A stretch of DNA of 64,000 nt from positions 90,713 through 154,712 of the forward strand of contig JAEUKX010000014.1 in assembly GCA_016794025.1 (NCBI GenBank). Direction: 5' to 3'. Below are positions 17,456 to 25,689 of this stretch, one piece after another; within the stretch, counting starts at the first letter, position 1, and each line of letters begins with the position of its first letter. This DNA is from Rhodospirillales bacterium. Its GTDB lineage: Bacteria > Pseudomonadota > Alphaproteobacteria > CACIAM-22H2. The position numbers were made by a program, and so were the translations under genes. The notes beneath the pieces were generated by a model. It did no database searches. It was not told the origin of the DNA and saw nothing but the letters and a program-made list of their open reading frames with translations.

Positions 17456-17656
17456 ATGCCAAGCGCGCGTTCCGCCCTCGGACTTCTGGCCATCGTCGTG
17501 TTCCTTGCAGGCTACGTCCTTGCGGCGGCGACGCTGGGCGGCATGCTGCCGGACCATTGGGCGGCCGACCTCGTTTTCTACATCCTTGCCGGCATCGCCT
17601 GGGTGCCCGTCGCCGGCCGGCTGGTGCGGTGGGGCGCCGGCAAGCCCCTGTGGTAG
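17456..17656 (+). CDS. DUF2842 family small membrane protein
   Basis: 66 residues with two hydrophobic helices (LGLLAIVVFLAGYVLAAATLG and LVFYILAGIAWVPVAGRLV), ending RWGAGKPLW. This matches the DUF2842 family of alphaproteobacterial inner-membrane proteins of unknown function. Start ATG at 17456; the open frame continues upstream but overlaps the divergent methyltransferase. The RibD-like gene begins 12 bases after its stop and may be cotranscribed. Confidence 0.85.
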   Translation: MPSARSALGLLAIVVFLAGYVLAAATLGGMLPDHWAADLVFYILAGIAWVPVAGRLVRWGAGKPLW

Positions 17657-17668
17657 CCTGAGCGTCCC

Positions 17669-18532
17669 ATGCAGGATGGCACCGTTCCGACCCCGATCAC
17701 GATCCGCGCCGCGCCGCGCACGCTCGACGATACGGATGCGTGGCGGCATGTGCTGGCACTGCGCGACACCGACGCGCCGGCCGGGCGCGCCGGACCGCTG
17801 GTTCTTGCGGCCGACGGGGGCTGGCAATGCACCGGCCGGCAGACCGCCGACGCGCAGGCGCTGCTCGAGATCTTCATGCCGATCGTGGCCGCGCGCGCGC
17901 AGGCGCGTCGCACGATGGTCGTCGCGTTGCTGGGGCAGAGCCTCGACGGCCGGATCGCCACGCTTTCGGGCCATTCCCACTATGTCAACTGCGAGGCGGC
18001 CCTCCTCCATCTTCACCGCATGCGGGCACTGGCCGACGCGGTGATCGTGGGGGCCGGCACCGTCGCGCTCGACGACCCGCAGCTCACCGTTCGCCGGTGC
18101 GAGGGGCGCACGCGCCTGCGCGTCGTCGTCGATCCGGATGCACGCGCTCCGGCCGAGCGAAAGGTCTTTGCCGACGGACGCGCGCCGACGCTGCTGGCCC
18201 GCTGCCGCGAGGCGGCGGTGCCGGCAGGCGCCGAGGCGGTCACGGTCGCGCGCAAGGACAACGCGATGGACATCGGCGCACTTCTCGACACGCTCTATTC
18301 GCGGGGCGTGCGTCTGGCGCTTGTCGAGGGCGGCGGCCGCACGGTCTCGCACTTCATGGCCTCGCGCAGGGTCGATCGACTGCAACTCGCCATCGCCCCG
18401 CTGGTGATCGGATCGGGCCGGCCGTCTATCGCGCTGCCGCCGATCGAGACGCTTGCCGACGCGCTGCGCCCGCCCACGCGGCGCTTTGCGCTCGGGGCCG
18501 ACACGCTGTTCGAGTGCCGCCTTGGCGACTGA
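17669..18532 (+). CDS. RibD C-terminal (pyrimidine reductase / DHFR-like) family protein
   Basis: 287 residues. After about 80 uncharacterised residues, a RibD reductase domain starts with MVVALLGQSLDGRIA (about 83-97). It contains LHRMRALADAVIVGAGTVALDDPQLTVR and LALVEGGGRTVSHFMA, the NADPH and substrate-loop signatures of 5-amino-6-ribosylaminouracil 5'-phosphate reductases. No deaminase domain is present, so it is not a complete RibD, and there are no other riboflavin genes nearby. It heads an operon with an MDR oxidoreductase, a pterin synthase homologue, a GT4 transferase and a methyltransferase, suggesting reduction of a pyrimidine or pterin intermediate in a secondary pathway. Confidence 0.82.
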   Translation: MQDGTVPTPITIRAAPRTLDDTDAWRHVLALRDTDAPAGRAGPLVLAADGGWQCTGRQTADAQALLEIFMPIVAARAQARRTMVVALLGQSLDGRIATLSGHSHYVNCEAALLHLHRMRALADAVIVGAGTVALDDPQLTVRRCEGRTRLRVVVDPDARAPAERKVFADGRAPTLLARCREAAVPAGAEAVTVARKDNAMDIGALLDTLYSRGVRLALVEGGGRTVSHFMASRRVDRLQLAIAPLVIGSGRPSIALPPIETLADALRPPTRRFALGADTLFECRLGD

Positions 18533-19478
18533 CCGCGCGCGCGCCCTCTGGGTGACCGGACCGGGGCACTGCGAAGTGCGGGAGGCGGGGCTTGGTCCGC
18601 TTGCACCCGGCCACGTCCGCGTGCGCACGCGCCTGACCGGCATCAGCCGCGGAACCGAGCGGCTCGTCTTCGCAGGCGACGTGCCGGAAGGCGAGCGCGC
18701 GCGCATGCGCGCCCCGTTCCAGGGCGGGGACTTCCCCTTTCCGGTCAAATACGGCTACTGCGCGGTGGGGACCGTCGTGGCCGGCGACGGGCACGCGGCC
18801 GGTACACGCATCTTCGCGCTCCATCCGCATCAGGATCTTTTCGACGTGCCCGCCGCGGCGGCGATCCCGATCCCGGACGCCGTGCCCGACGCGGCGGCCC
18901 CGCTTGCCGCGCACATGGAAACGGCGGTGAACGCGCTCTGGGATCACCCGCCGCGCATCGGCGACCGGATCGCCGTCGTCGGCTTGGGCGCGGTCGGCCT
19001 GTGCATCGCGCGACTGGCCGCGCGTACGCCCGGCGTGAGCATGTTCGGCATCGATCCGTCCGAAGCCGCCCGCCGGCGCGCGGGCTTCCCGCCCGGCGAC
19101 GGCGGCGAATGCAATCTTGTCTTCCACTGCTCCGGGACGCAGGCCGGGCTTGAGCACGCGATCGCGCTTGCCGGCTTCGAGGCCACGGTCGTCGAGCTAT
19201 CCTGGTACGGCACGCGCGCGGTGGCGGCGCCATTGGGTGGCGCGTTCCATTCGCGCCGCCTGACGCTCGCCGCCTCGCAGGTCGGCGCCGTCAGCCCCGC
19301 GCGGCGGGCGACCTGCAGTCACGCGCAGCGGCTGGCGCTCGCCCTTTCCCTTCTCGCCGACCCAGGCCTGCGGGCCGATCTCGGAACGCCCGTCCCCTTC
19401 GACGGGCTTGCGTCGCGCTATGCCGGGCTTCTCGGTCCGGACGAAGCATCAGCCCTTCCCCTCGTCTCCTACGGATAG
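18522..19478 (+). CDS. MDR-superfamily oxidoreductase (zinc-type alcohol dehydrogenase-like), catalytic zinc site not evident
   Basis: 318 residues if translation starts at TTG 18522, which overlaps the upstream stop; an ATG at 18453 would add 23 residues inside the preceding gene. The GroES-like half has RLTGISRGTERLVFAGD where classical enzymes carry the zinc cysteine, so the catalytic zinc ligand is missing, as in BchC-like members. The Rossmann half has VVGLGAVGLCIARLAA (G-x-G-x-x-G). C-terminal residues follow the usual MDR order. Operon position between a RibD-type reductase and a pterin synthase homologue suggests redox work on a pterin, pyrimidine or sugar moiety. Start uncertain; family assignment firm. 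Confidence 0.78.
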   Translation: MATDRARALWVTGPGHCEVREAGLGPLAPGHVRVRTRLTGISRGTERLVFAGDVPEGERARMRAPFQGGDFPFPVKYGYCAVGTVVAGDGHAAGTRIFALHPHQDLFDVPAAAAIPIPDAVPDAAAPLAAHMETAVNALWDHPPRIGDRIAVVGLGAVGLCIARLAARTPGVSMFGIDPSEAARRRAGFPPGDGGECNLVFHCSGTQAGLEHAIALAGFEATVVELSWYGTRAVAAPLGGAFHSRRLTLAASQVGAVSPARRATCSHAQRLALALSLLADPGLRADLGTPVPFDGLASRYAGLLGPDEASALPLVSYG

Positions 19479-19489
19479 AAACGGAAGCG

Positions 19490-19894
19490 ATGTACAGCCT
19501 CACCGTCCAGGACCACATCATGATCGCGCACTCGTTCAAGGGCGATATCTTCGGGCCCGCACAGCGCATGCACGGCGCCACCTACGTGGTCGAGTGGGAG
19601 ATCCGCCGCAGGCATCTCGATGCCGACGGGCTCATCGTCGACATCGGACTGATGCGCACAACGCTGCGCAAGTCTCTCGACGAGATCGACTACCGCAATC
19701 TCGACGAGGTCGAACCGCTGAAGGGCGCCAACACGACGACGGAATTTCTCGCCGGGCTTATCTTCGAACTGCTCAAGGGGCGCGTTGCCGGCGCGGCGCT
19801 GGGTGCCGGAACCGCGTCGGCGTTCGCATCCATGAAGGTCACGCTGCGCGAGTCCCCTGTTGCATGGGCGGCATACGAAGCCGAACTGCCGTGA
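19490..19894 (+). CDS. 6-pyruvoyl-tetrahydropterin / 6-carboxytetrahydropterin synthase homologue with altered active site
   Basis: 134 residues, T-fold family (COG0720). The fold signatures are present: VQDHIMIAHSF (H14), RMHGATY (H28), DGLIVDIG, NYRNLD-like YRNLDEVEPLKGANTTTEF, and VTLRES. Compared with E. coli QueD, whose zinc is bound by H16/H31/H33 and whose C27 is catalytic, the third histidine is replaced by A30 and the cysteine position by A24. Canonical QueD or PTPS activity is therefore doubtful. It is not linked to the queuosine operon at 52-56 kb. It overlaps the GT4 gene by GTGA. Likely a pathway-specific enzyme on a pterin-like substrate. Confidence 0.85.
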   Translation: MYSLTVQDHIMIAHSFKGDIFGPAQRMHGATYVVEWEIRRRHLDADGLIVDIGLMRTTLRKSLDEIDYRNLDEVEPLKGANTTTEFLAGLIFELLKGRVAGAALGAGTASAFASMKVTLRESPVAWAAYEAELP

Positions 19895-20910
19895 AGCTCC
19901 GCCTGATCGTGCCCGGCCGCATCGATCAGGCGACCGGCGGCTACAGATATGCGGCACGAATGCTGGCCGCATGGCGCGCGATGGGCCTCGACGCCGGACA
20001 CCGCGAACTCGACGGGCAGTTCCCGGAGGTCGACGCACGTGCGCGCGCCGCTGCCGCCGCATGCCTGGCCGCCCGGAAGGCCGATGAAACCCTGCTGATC
20101 GACGGCCTTGCGCTGCCGGCCTTCGAGGGGCTCCTGCCGATCCGCAACGCGGTCGCCCTCGTCCATCATCCGCTGGGCCTTGAGACCGGGCTCTCGCCCG
20201 AGCGGGCCGGCGCACTTCTCGCGAGCGAGGCCCGAATGCTCGCCAGCTTCGCCGGCATCGTTGCGACGAGCCTTGCCACGCTTGGCGACCTGCGGGCCAT
20301 GGGCCTCGCGGGCAGGCGGCTTGCCGCGGTCGATCCGGGTACGGAACCCGCACGCCCGTCGTACAGGCGCCGCGGAACGCCCACGATCCTCACGGTTGCC
20401 ACGCTCACGCCGCGCAAGGACCATCGCACGCTGCTGCGCGCCCTGGCACGTATCCGCGACCGGCATTGGCGCGCGGTCTTCGTCGGATCGGCCGACCGCG
20501 ACCAAGCCTGCGCGGCGTGCGTGCGTGCCGATATCCGCGGGCTTCGGCTCGGCCACCGCGTGCGGCTTGCCGGCGAACGCGAACCGGCCGATCTGGCCGA
20601 CACCTACCGGCGCGCCTCGATCTTCGCGCTTGCCTCGCGCCATGAAGGCTACGGCATGGCATTCGCCGAGGCACTTGCGCATGGGCTGCCCGTGGCGGGT
20701 GCGCGGGCGGGCGCCGTGCCGCTCGTCGTCCCGCGGCGCGCGGGCATCCTCGTGCAACCCGGCAATCCGGCGGCGCTGGCACGTGCGCTGATACGGCTGC
20801 TCGGGCCGGCGCACCGGCGCTATGCGGCGAACGCGTGGCGTCTGCAGTTTCCGGACTGGCCGCGGCAGGCCGCCCGGCTCTGGTCGGCTGTCGCCGGATT
20901 CGCCGCATGA
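19891..20910 (+). CDS. Glycosyltransferase family 4 (GT-B)
   Basis: 339 residues from GTG at 19891, which overlaps the previous stop (GTGA). The N-terminus RLIVPGRIDQATGGYRYAARML is the acceptor-domain start. In the C-terminal half, TILTVATLTPRKDHRTLLRAL and SRHEGYGMAFAEALAHGLPV (the E-x7-E-like retaining GT4 motif) are clear. No membrane helix, so it acts in the cytosol or peripherally. In the cluster it may glycosylate the pterin-like product or a lipid precursor. The next gene starts in an ATGA overlap. Confidence 0.88.
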   Translation: MKLRLIVPGRIDQATGGYRYAARMLAAWRAMGLDAGHRELDGQFPEVDARARAAAAACLAARKADETLLIDGLALPAFEGLLPIRNAVALVHHPLGLETGLSPERAGALLASEARMLASFAGIVATSLATLGDLRAMGLAGRRLAAVDPGTEPARPSYRRRGTPTILTVATLTPRKDHRTLLRALARIRDRHWRAVFVGSADRDQACAACVRADIRGLRLGHRVRLAGEREPADLADTYRRASIFALASRHEGYGMAFAEALAHGLPVAGARAGAVPLVVPRRAGILVQPGNPAALARALIRLLGPAHRRYAANAWRLQFPDWPRQAARLWSAVAGFAA

Positions 20911-21659
20911 GCGGCTTTTCCGCCGAGTGGCTCGCCCTGCGCGCGCCGGCCGACGCTTCGGCGCGCAGCATCGACCTTGCCCGGCGTTTCGCGGCAGCGT
21001 TGCGGCCTGGAGATTCATTGGCGGATCTCGGGGCCGGCACGGGGTCTCTGCTGCGCTGGATCTCCCCGCTGTTGCCCAAGGGCGTCCGCTGGACGCTGGT
21101 CGATGGCGATGCGCAGCTGCTGTCGCGCGCGCCCCGCGCCCGCAAGCTGCGCCGACCGCTCGGCGGGCGGCTTCCGCAGGCCGATGCCTTCGTTTCGACC
21201 GCGCTCATCGATCTTGCCAGTCCGGCCTGGATCGCGCGGCTCGTCCGTCATGCGCGCGGCCGTCCGCTGCTGATGCAGCTTGCCGTCGACGGCCGGCATG
21301 TCCTTGAACCGCCGGATCGCCGCGACGGCGCGATCCTCGCCGCCTTCGCGGCCCATCAGCAGCGCGTCAAGGGGCTCGGTCCCGCGGCGGGCGGCACGGC
21401 GCCGTTCGTCTTCGCGCGGCTGGCGGCGCGCGCAGGTTATCGAGTGCGGACCGCGGAAAGTGACTGGCGGACGACGGACCCTGCACTGGTGGCGGCGACG
21501 ATTGAAGGCATTGCCAGCGCGGCCAAGCAGCAGAGACCCGGCCTTGCCGTCGATGACTGGCTCGCGCTTCGGCTGAGGCAGGCGGCAATGCGGCAGCTCA
21601 CGCTAGTGGTCGGGCACCGCGACGTTCTGGCAGTACCGCGTAAACGTCGCCCGACCTAG
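20907..21659 (+). CDS. Class I SAM-dependent methyltransferase
   Basis: 250 residues from ATG at 20907, overlapping the GT4 stop (ATGA). Motif I is SLADLGAGTGSLLRWI (about 37-52), motif II WTLVDGDAQLL, and ADAFVSTALIDLAS fits motif IV. Last gene of the plus-strand operon. Its final 62 bases overlap the 3' end of the opposing CDP-alcohol phosphatidyltransferase/FkbM gene. The substrate is unknown, but with RibD-like, MDR and pterin-synthase-like enzymes upstream, methylation of the shared product is likely. Confidence 0.78.
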   Translation: MSGFSAEWLALRAPADASARSIDLARRFAAALRPGDSLADLGAGTGSLLRWISPLLPKGVRWTLVDGDAQLLSRAPRARKLRRPLGGRLPQADAFVSTALIDLASPAWIARLVRHARGRPLLMQLAVDGRHVLEPPDRRDGAILAAFAAHQQRVKGLGPAAGGTAPFVFARLAARAGYRVRTAESDWRTTDPALVAATIEGIASAAKQQRPGLAVDDWLALRLRQAAMRQLTLVVGHRDVLAVPRKRRPT

Positions 21660-23070
21660 CGTCGGCGGGAAGCCCGCCGAGCCAGGTGCGCATTGCGGCC
21701 GCATCGATCCATTCGTCGAGATCGAGGCGATGGCTCTCCCCCGTGGACCGGTTGAACCGGTAAGGTCCAAGTGAAGCGAGCCGGTCGACGCAGGCAATCG
21801 CCGCCGACCGGGCCGCCGGCACGTATTCGAACGACAAAGCAGGCACCGCCTGCGACAGGCCAGCGAGTACGCGCGGTTCGGCGCCTTCGACATCGATCTT
21901 CACGAAATCGGGCATGCCCTCGCGCGCGATCAGGGCGTCGAGGGTCGTCGCGCGCACGCGGACGGTCCGGTTCCAGCGCACGGCGTCGAACGAGCGGGCC
22001 TCGCGCACGTCGTGCATGAACGCCGCGCTCGCCGTGGCAAGCGTCGGGTGCCGGTCGCTCATGTGAAGGTCCGTCTCCCCCGGTTCGGCGTCGAGCACGG
22101 CCTCTTCGATCCGCACGGCCGGATCGTCGATGAATAGGCGCCGCAGGAGGTCCGCAAAGAGCGGCTGCGGTTCGACGGCGACGACGCGCGCGCCCAGCCG
22201 CCGCCAGCTCGCCACGCGGTTGCCGACATGCGCGCCGACGTCGAACGCCAGACCGTCGCGCGGCACGAACTGGCCATAGAAGCGATCGAGCCGCGCGGCG
22301 CGACCTGGAATGCCGTAGTAGACGAGAAGCGAACGCATCAGGCCGATACCTGCCGCGAACGCGCTACCCGGTGCGCGTACCGCCCGGTCAGCGGCATGGC
22401 GCTGGAGCCAGAGGATATCGACGGCGAAAGACCAGAGGAGCAGTGCAAGGCCGGCCGCCGCAGCCGGTGCCGAAATGTCGACAGGCGCAAGCGCCGCCAG
22501 AAGCGCACCCCCCTGGATAACGCAGACGATCCGTCGCCGCTCGCTGTGCGGCAGGGGCGCCCCAAGGAACGGCCAGAACCAGGCCGCGGCGACGAACACG
22601 TAGCGCGGAAGGCCGAGCAGGAGCGTCCATGCCCCGGCATCGCCGAAGCGGGCAGCGAGGATCGCCAGCGCCAGCATGAAGGCCGAATCGGTCTCCATGT
22701 CGAACCGGGCGCCGAACGGCGAGGCAAGCCCGAGTCGGCGCGCAAGCCACCCGTCGACCCCGTCGAGCGCCAGGACGATCGCGCCGGCGCTCGCCGCGAT
22801 CCAGCGGCCATGCGCGTCGAGCCCGTCGCGGAATGCAATGGCCACAAGAAGGCACGTGAACGTCGCGCGCAGGAAGGTCAGGACGTTGGCGGCACCGAAT
22901 TCGGCATGCGGATGGTCGGCCAGGCCCAGCCGGGTCAGGCCCCAGAGCGCGAAGAAGGCCGCGAACGATGCAAGAGTGCCCGACTGCGGTACCGGCACGA
23001 CCGATTGCGCGACAACCAGCAGGGCCCCGCACACGACGGCCGTGCGCGTGAACCCGTCGAGGCGTGTCAC
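21598..23070 (-). CDS. Fusion: CDP-alcohol phosphatidyltransferase + FkbM-type methyltransferase
   Basis: 490 residues from GTG at 23070 (GTGA overlap with the upstream gene). The N-terminal about 235 residues are a multi-helix membrane domain with a perfect CDP-alcohol phosphatidyltransferase signature: D103, D106-G107, A110-R111, G120, D124 and D128 in the order DxxDGxxARx8Gx3Dx3D. The C-terminal about 220 residues form an FkbM methyltransferase domain (LAFDVGAHVGNRVASW at 274-289, VVAVEPQP, FVKIDVEGAE). The two activities are normally separate proteins. The fusion suggests synthesis of a phosphodiester lipid or head group followed by O-methylation at the membrane surface. The substrate alcohol cannot be deduced. 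Confidence 0.88.
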   Translation of the reverse strand: MTRLDGFTRTAVVCGALLVVAQSVVPVPQSGTLASFAAFFALWGLTRLGLADHPHAEFGAANVLTFLRATFTCLLVAIAFRDGLDAHGRWIAASAGAIVLALDGVDGWLARRLGLASPFGARFDMETDSAFMLALAILAARFGDAGAWTLLLGLPRYVFVAAAWFWPFLGAPLPHSERRRIVCVIQGGALLAALAPVDISAPAAAAGLALLLWSFAVDILWLQRHAADRAVRAPGSAFAAGIGLMRSLLVYYGIPGRAARLDRFYGQFVPRDGLAFDVGAHVGNRVASWRRLGARVVAVEPQPLFADLLRRLFIDDPAVRIEEAVLDAEPGETDLHMSDRHPTLATASAAFMHDVREARSFDAVRWNRTVRVRATTLDALIAREGMPDFVKIDVEGAEPRVLAGLSQAVPALSFEYVPAARSAAIACVDRLASLGPYRFNRSTGESHRLDLDEWIDAAAMRTWLGGLPADARSGDVYAVLPERRGARPLA

Positions 23071-24683
23071 GGAGCGCCGCCGAAATCCGCCAGGAAATCG
23101 GCGAGGAACGTCTCCATCCCCTTTTCGGCGCGGCCCGGCGGCGGCTGCATGCCGGGAAGGTAACCGCGCTTCACGAAGGCATCGACGAGGGCGGCATTGC
23201 GGGAGAAGACATGGACGATCGAGGAGAAATCGCCCGTGCGCCGCGCGGTCGTCAGCGGCGGCTGGTGGTCGCCCAGCACGATGAAGAGCGGATCGCCCTG
23301 CGTGCGGTCCGTCGCGAAGCGTATCGCGGACTCGAGCGAATAGGCTGTCGCGGCGACATAGCCCTCGTCCTGCTCGAAGACCTGGCCCGCACGGACCGGG
23401 AATTCGCGCGCCGGCAGGCCGTCATAGGCATGGTTCGTCGGCAGCTTCGACCAGTCCTCGACCCAAGCCGGCACGTGATCGAACGGTGTGTGACTGGACG
23501 ACAGGATGATCTTCGCGAACATGCCGCGCGGCGCGAAATCGCTGCGCGCGAAATGATCGAGCACCCACTGGTCAGGCAGCGACTCCCACGCAAACCGGGG
23601 GCCCGCATAGCCGAGATCGGGCTGCAGCCGTATATCCTCGAAGCCCAGAAGACGGCCTTCCGGCCATGGCTGGTCGATTCTCGGCATCAGCGCATAGGTG
23701 CGATAGCCCGCCTCCTTCATGCGGTGGGCAAGCGTGCGTGCGCCGGAAACAAGCATCACTTCGTAGGCGTCCTGCGCGGCGATGCGCACACCCGATATGA
23801 CCGTGCCATGCGCCATCCACGACCCGCCGCCGGTGATCGGCGAGCGCAACAGCCCGGTCGCGCGCGCGAACCCGGCCGCCTGCAGACGATCGTCGAGGCG
23901 CTTGCGCAGCGGATCAAGCACCGCCGCGAAGGCCGGATCGCGCGCCGTGATCGCCCCGTAGGATTCGACGAAGATCAGGAACACGCTTCGCCCGCCAAGC
24001 GGGGCGAAGTCGCTTCGCGCCGGCAGGGCGGCCTGGGCCGTCGCGACCTGCTGGCGGAAAGCGCCGCGGATCCCCTCCGCACGCAGCACCGAGTCGACCG
24101 CCGCAAAGACCGCGCGCCCGGCATCAAGCGAAGCGAACGGCCGCGGGTCGGGCGAGGACGGTGCGGTGGGCATCGCCCACCAGCCGGCCACAACGACAGC
24201 GAAACCCAACGCAAGGCCGGCCCGGCCCTGCAGCACGACCGACCGCCAGATCACGGCATAGGCCGCCCGCACGATGGTCAGCACCGCAATCAGCGCCAGC
24301 AACACTGCCGCCACGAGAAGCGCGAACTGGAACGCCGGTGTGGCGTCGTAGAGCAGCTTGACGAAGAACGGGACGAAGCGCGCGTCGACGGCGACATTGA
24401 GATCGCGCCCGAAAAACCACGGCACGCCGATCGAGAACGCGCGCAGGACGAAAACCATGACGCTCGCGAGCGCAAGCAGCCAGAACCCCAGCGCCGGCGG
24501 ACGCGTCTCGCGCGCAAACAGCCCGAACAGCAGGACAAGCACCGCCAGTTCGATCGAGACGGCGGACGGAAGCGCCTGCAGCTTCTGTTCGACGAAGTCG
24601 CCCGACGAGAACAGCTGGTTGAGGAAGACGACCGAGACGGCGGCGGCAATGAAGCCCGGCGCACGGCGCGAACGCGGCTTCAT
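23067..24683 (-). CDS. Membrane alkaline-phosphatase-superfamily transferase/sulfatase (LTA synthase-like)
   Basis: 538 residues from ATG at 24683 (ATGA overlap). Four to five transmembrane helices in the first 170 residues are followed by a periplasmic catalytic domain. SVFLIFVESYG (E240) and IVLGDHQPP (D472, H473) are the metal-binding motifs of the sulfatase/LTA synthase branch. The nucleophile should be a Thr or Ser in SPITGGGSWMAHGT (T284 or S288). Such enzymes move phosphoglycerol or phosphoethanolamine from a phospholipid to a glycan or lipid. Sandwiched between GT2 and CDP-alcohol phosphatidyltransferase genes, it probably decorates an envelope glycolipid. Confidence 0.85.
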   Translation of the reverse strand: MKPRSRRAPGFIAAAVSVVFLNQLFSSGDFVEQKLQALPSAVSIELAVLVLLFGLFARETRPPALGFWLLALASVMVFVLRAFSIGVPWFFGRDLNVAVDARFVPFFVKLLYDATPAFQFALLVAAVLLALIAVLTIVRAAYAVIWRSVVLQGRAGLALGFAVVVAGWWAMPTAPSSPDPRPFASLDAGRAVFAAVDSVLRAEGIRGAFRQQVATAQAALPARSDFAPLGGRSVFLIFVESYGAITARDPAFAAVLDPLRKRLDDRLQAAGFARATGLLRSPITGGGSWMAHGTVISGVRIAAQDAYEVMLVSGARTLAHRMKEAGYRTYALMPRIDQPWPEGRLLGFEDIRLQPDLGYAGPRFAWESLPDQWVLDHFARSDFAPRGMFAKIILSSSHTPFDHVPAWVEDWSKLPTNHAYDGLPAREFPVRAGQVFEQDEGYVAATAYSLESAIRFATDRTQGDPLFIVLGDHQPPLTTARRTGDFSSIVHVFSRNAALVDAFVKRGYLPGMQPPPGRAEKGMETFLADFLADFGGAP

Positions 24684-25630
24684 CGCTTTTCGGCTCCGAC
24701 CCGGATGATCGGCTTGGCGCGCGGTCCCTCGCCCAGCGCATAGACGTCCATCGTGCGCGCGATGGACGCCGCCGGATCGAACGGCGCACCGAGATAGGCA
24801 CGCAGGTTGAGCCACGGATAGCGCGACTCCCAGCCGAGACCGGCCGCGCGGCGCGCGTATTTCCACGCGCGCCCGGCCGCCCGTCGGAACGCCAGATGGC
24901 CGTATCGGCGCGCCATGTCAGGATGCGCACGCAGGAAGTGAACCAGTGCGAGCGCAAAATCATGATGCGCCTGATGGCCCTGCCCGACCATGATGCGCGT
25001 CTCGTCCGCGGCGGGGCCCCACGTCACGACATGGTCGAAACGCGCGATGGGCGAGAGCCGCGCCACGCGCAGCGCCAGCGCGAAATCCTCCACGAACACG
25101 TCGGGATCGCAACCGCCGGCCTCGCGCACGGTCGCCGTGCGGAAGATCGTGGGCGAGGTTCCCGAAACGCCGTACCGGATCACCTCGCCGACCGGATCGG
25201 CGGGCACGACCGGGTCGGTCGCGTCGGCTGCCGCCTCGTCGAAGCGGATCTCGGCCTGATCGCGATAGAATCCGATCTTCGCGAACACGCCGCCCGCCCC
25301 GGTGCGCTCGGCGATCCCGACCAGCCGGCGCGTGGCGTAGGGGGCGAGCACGTCGTCGGAGCCAACGAGTTTCAGCCAGGTCTGCGTGGCCATGCCGATG
25401 CCGGTATTCGTTGACGAGGAGGGGCCACCATTGGCCTGCTCGACGATGCGGCAGTTCGGCCAATCCTTCGTCATCTCGCGCACGACCGCCACCGAACGGT
25501 CCCGGCTGCCGTCGTCCACGAATATGAACTCGCGCGGGCGGTCCGGCACCTGCCGCCAGATCGAATCGATCACCGCAGGCAGGAACTTTTCCTTGTTGTA
25601 GACGGTACAGACGAACGAAACGCCGGACAT
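24680..25630 (-). CDS. Glycosyltransferase family 2
   Basis: 316 residues from ATG at 25630. GT-A fold signatures: SFVCTVYNKEKFLPAVIDSI at the N-terminus, EFIFVDDGSRDRS, and the metal-binding region WLKLVGSDDVLAPYA. The C-terminal part contains VEDFALALRVA, typical of the acceptor region, and ends with a basic helix. No membrane segments. First gene of the minus-strand trio that meets the RibD/pterin-type operon tail to tail. Donor and acceptor unknown. Confidence 0.88.
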   Translation of the reverse strand: MSGVSFVCTVYNKEKFLPAVIDSIWRQVPDRPREFIFVDDGSRDRSVAVVREMTKDWPNCRIVEQANGGPSSSTNTGIGMATQTWLKLVGSDDVLAPYATRRLVGIAERTGAGGVFAKIGFYRDQAEIRFDEAAADATDPVVPADPVGEVIRYGVSGTSPTIFRTATVREAGGCDPDVFVEDFALALRVARLSPIARFDHVVTWGPAADETRIMVGQGHQAHHDFALALVHFLRAHPDMARRYGHLAFRRAAGRAWKYARRAAGLGWESRYPWLNLRAYLGAPFDPAASIARTMDVYALGEGPRAKPIIRVGAEKR

Positions 25631-25689
25631 GGCGGCACTCCTAAACCCGCTTGCCCGGCCGCGCAAGCCGGGCGAGTCTGGGCCTCCCC

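Noticed and set aside
19490..19894. Calling the pterin-synthase homologue QueD of the queuosine pathway.
   Set aside because: Key residues (catalytic Cys, one zinc His) are missing and it is in a different operon 33 kb from the que genes.
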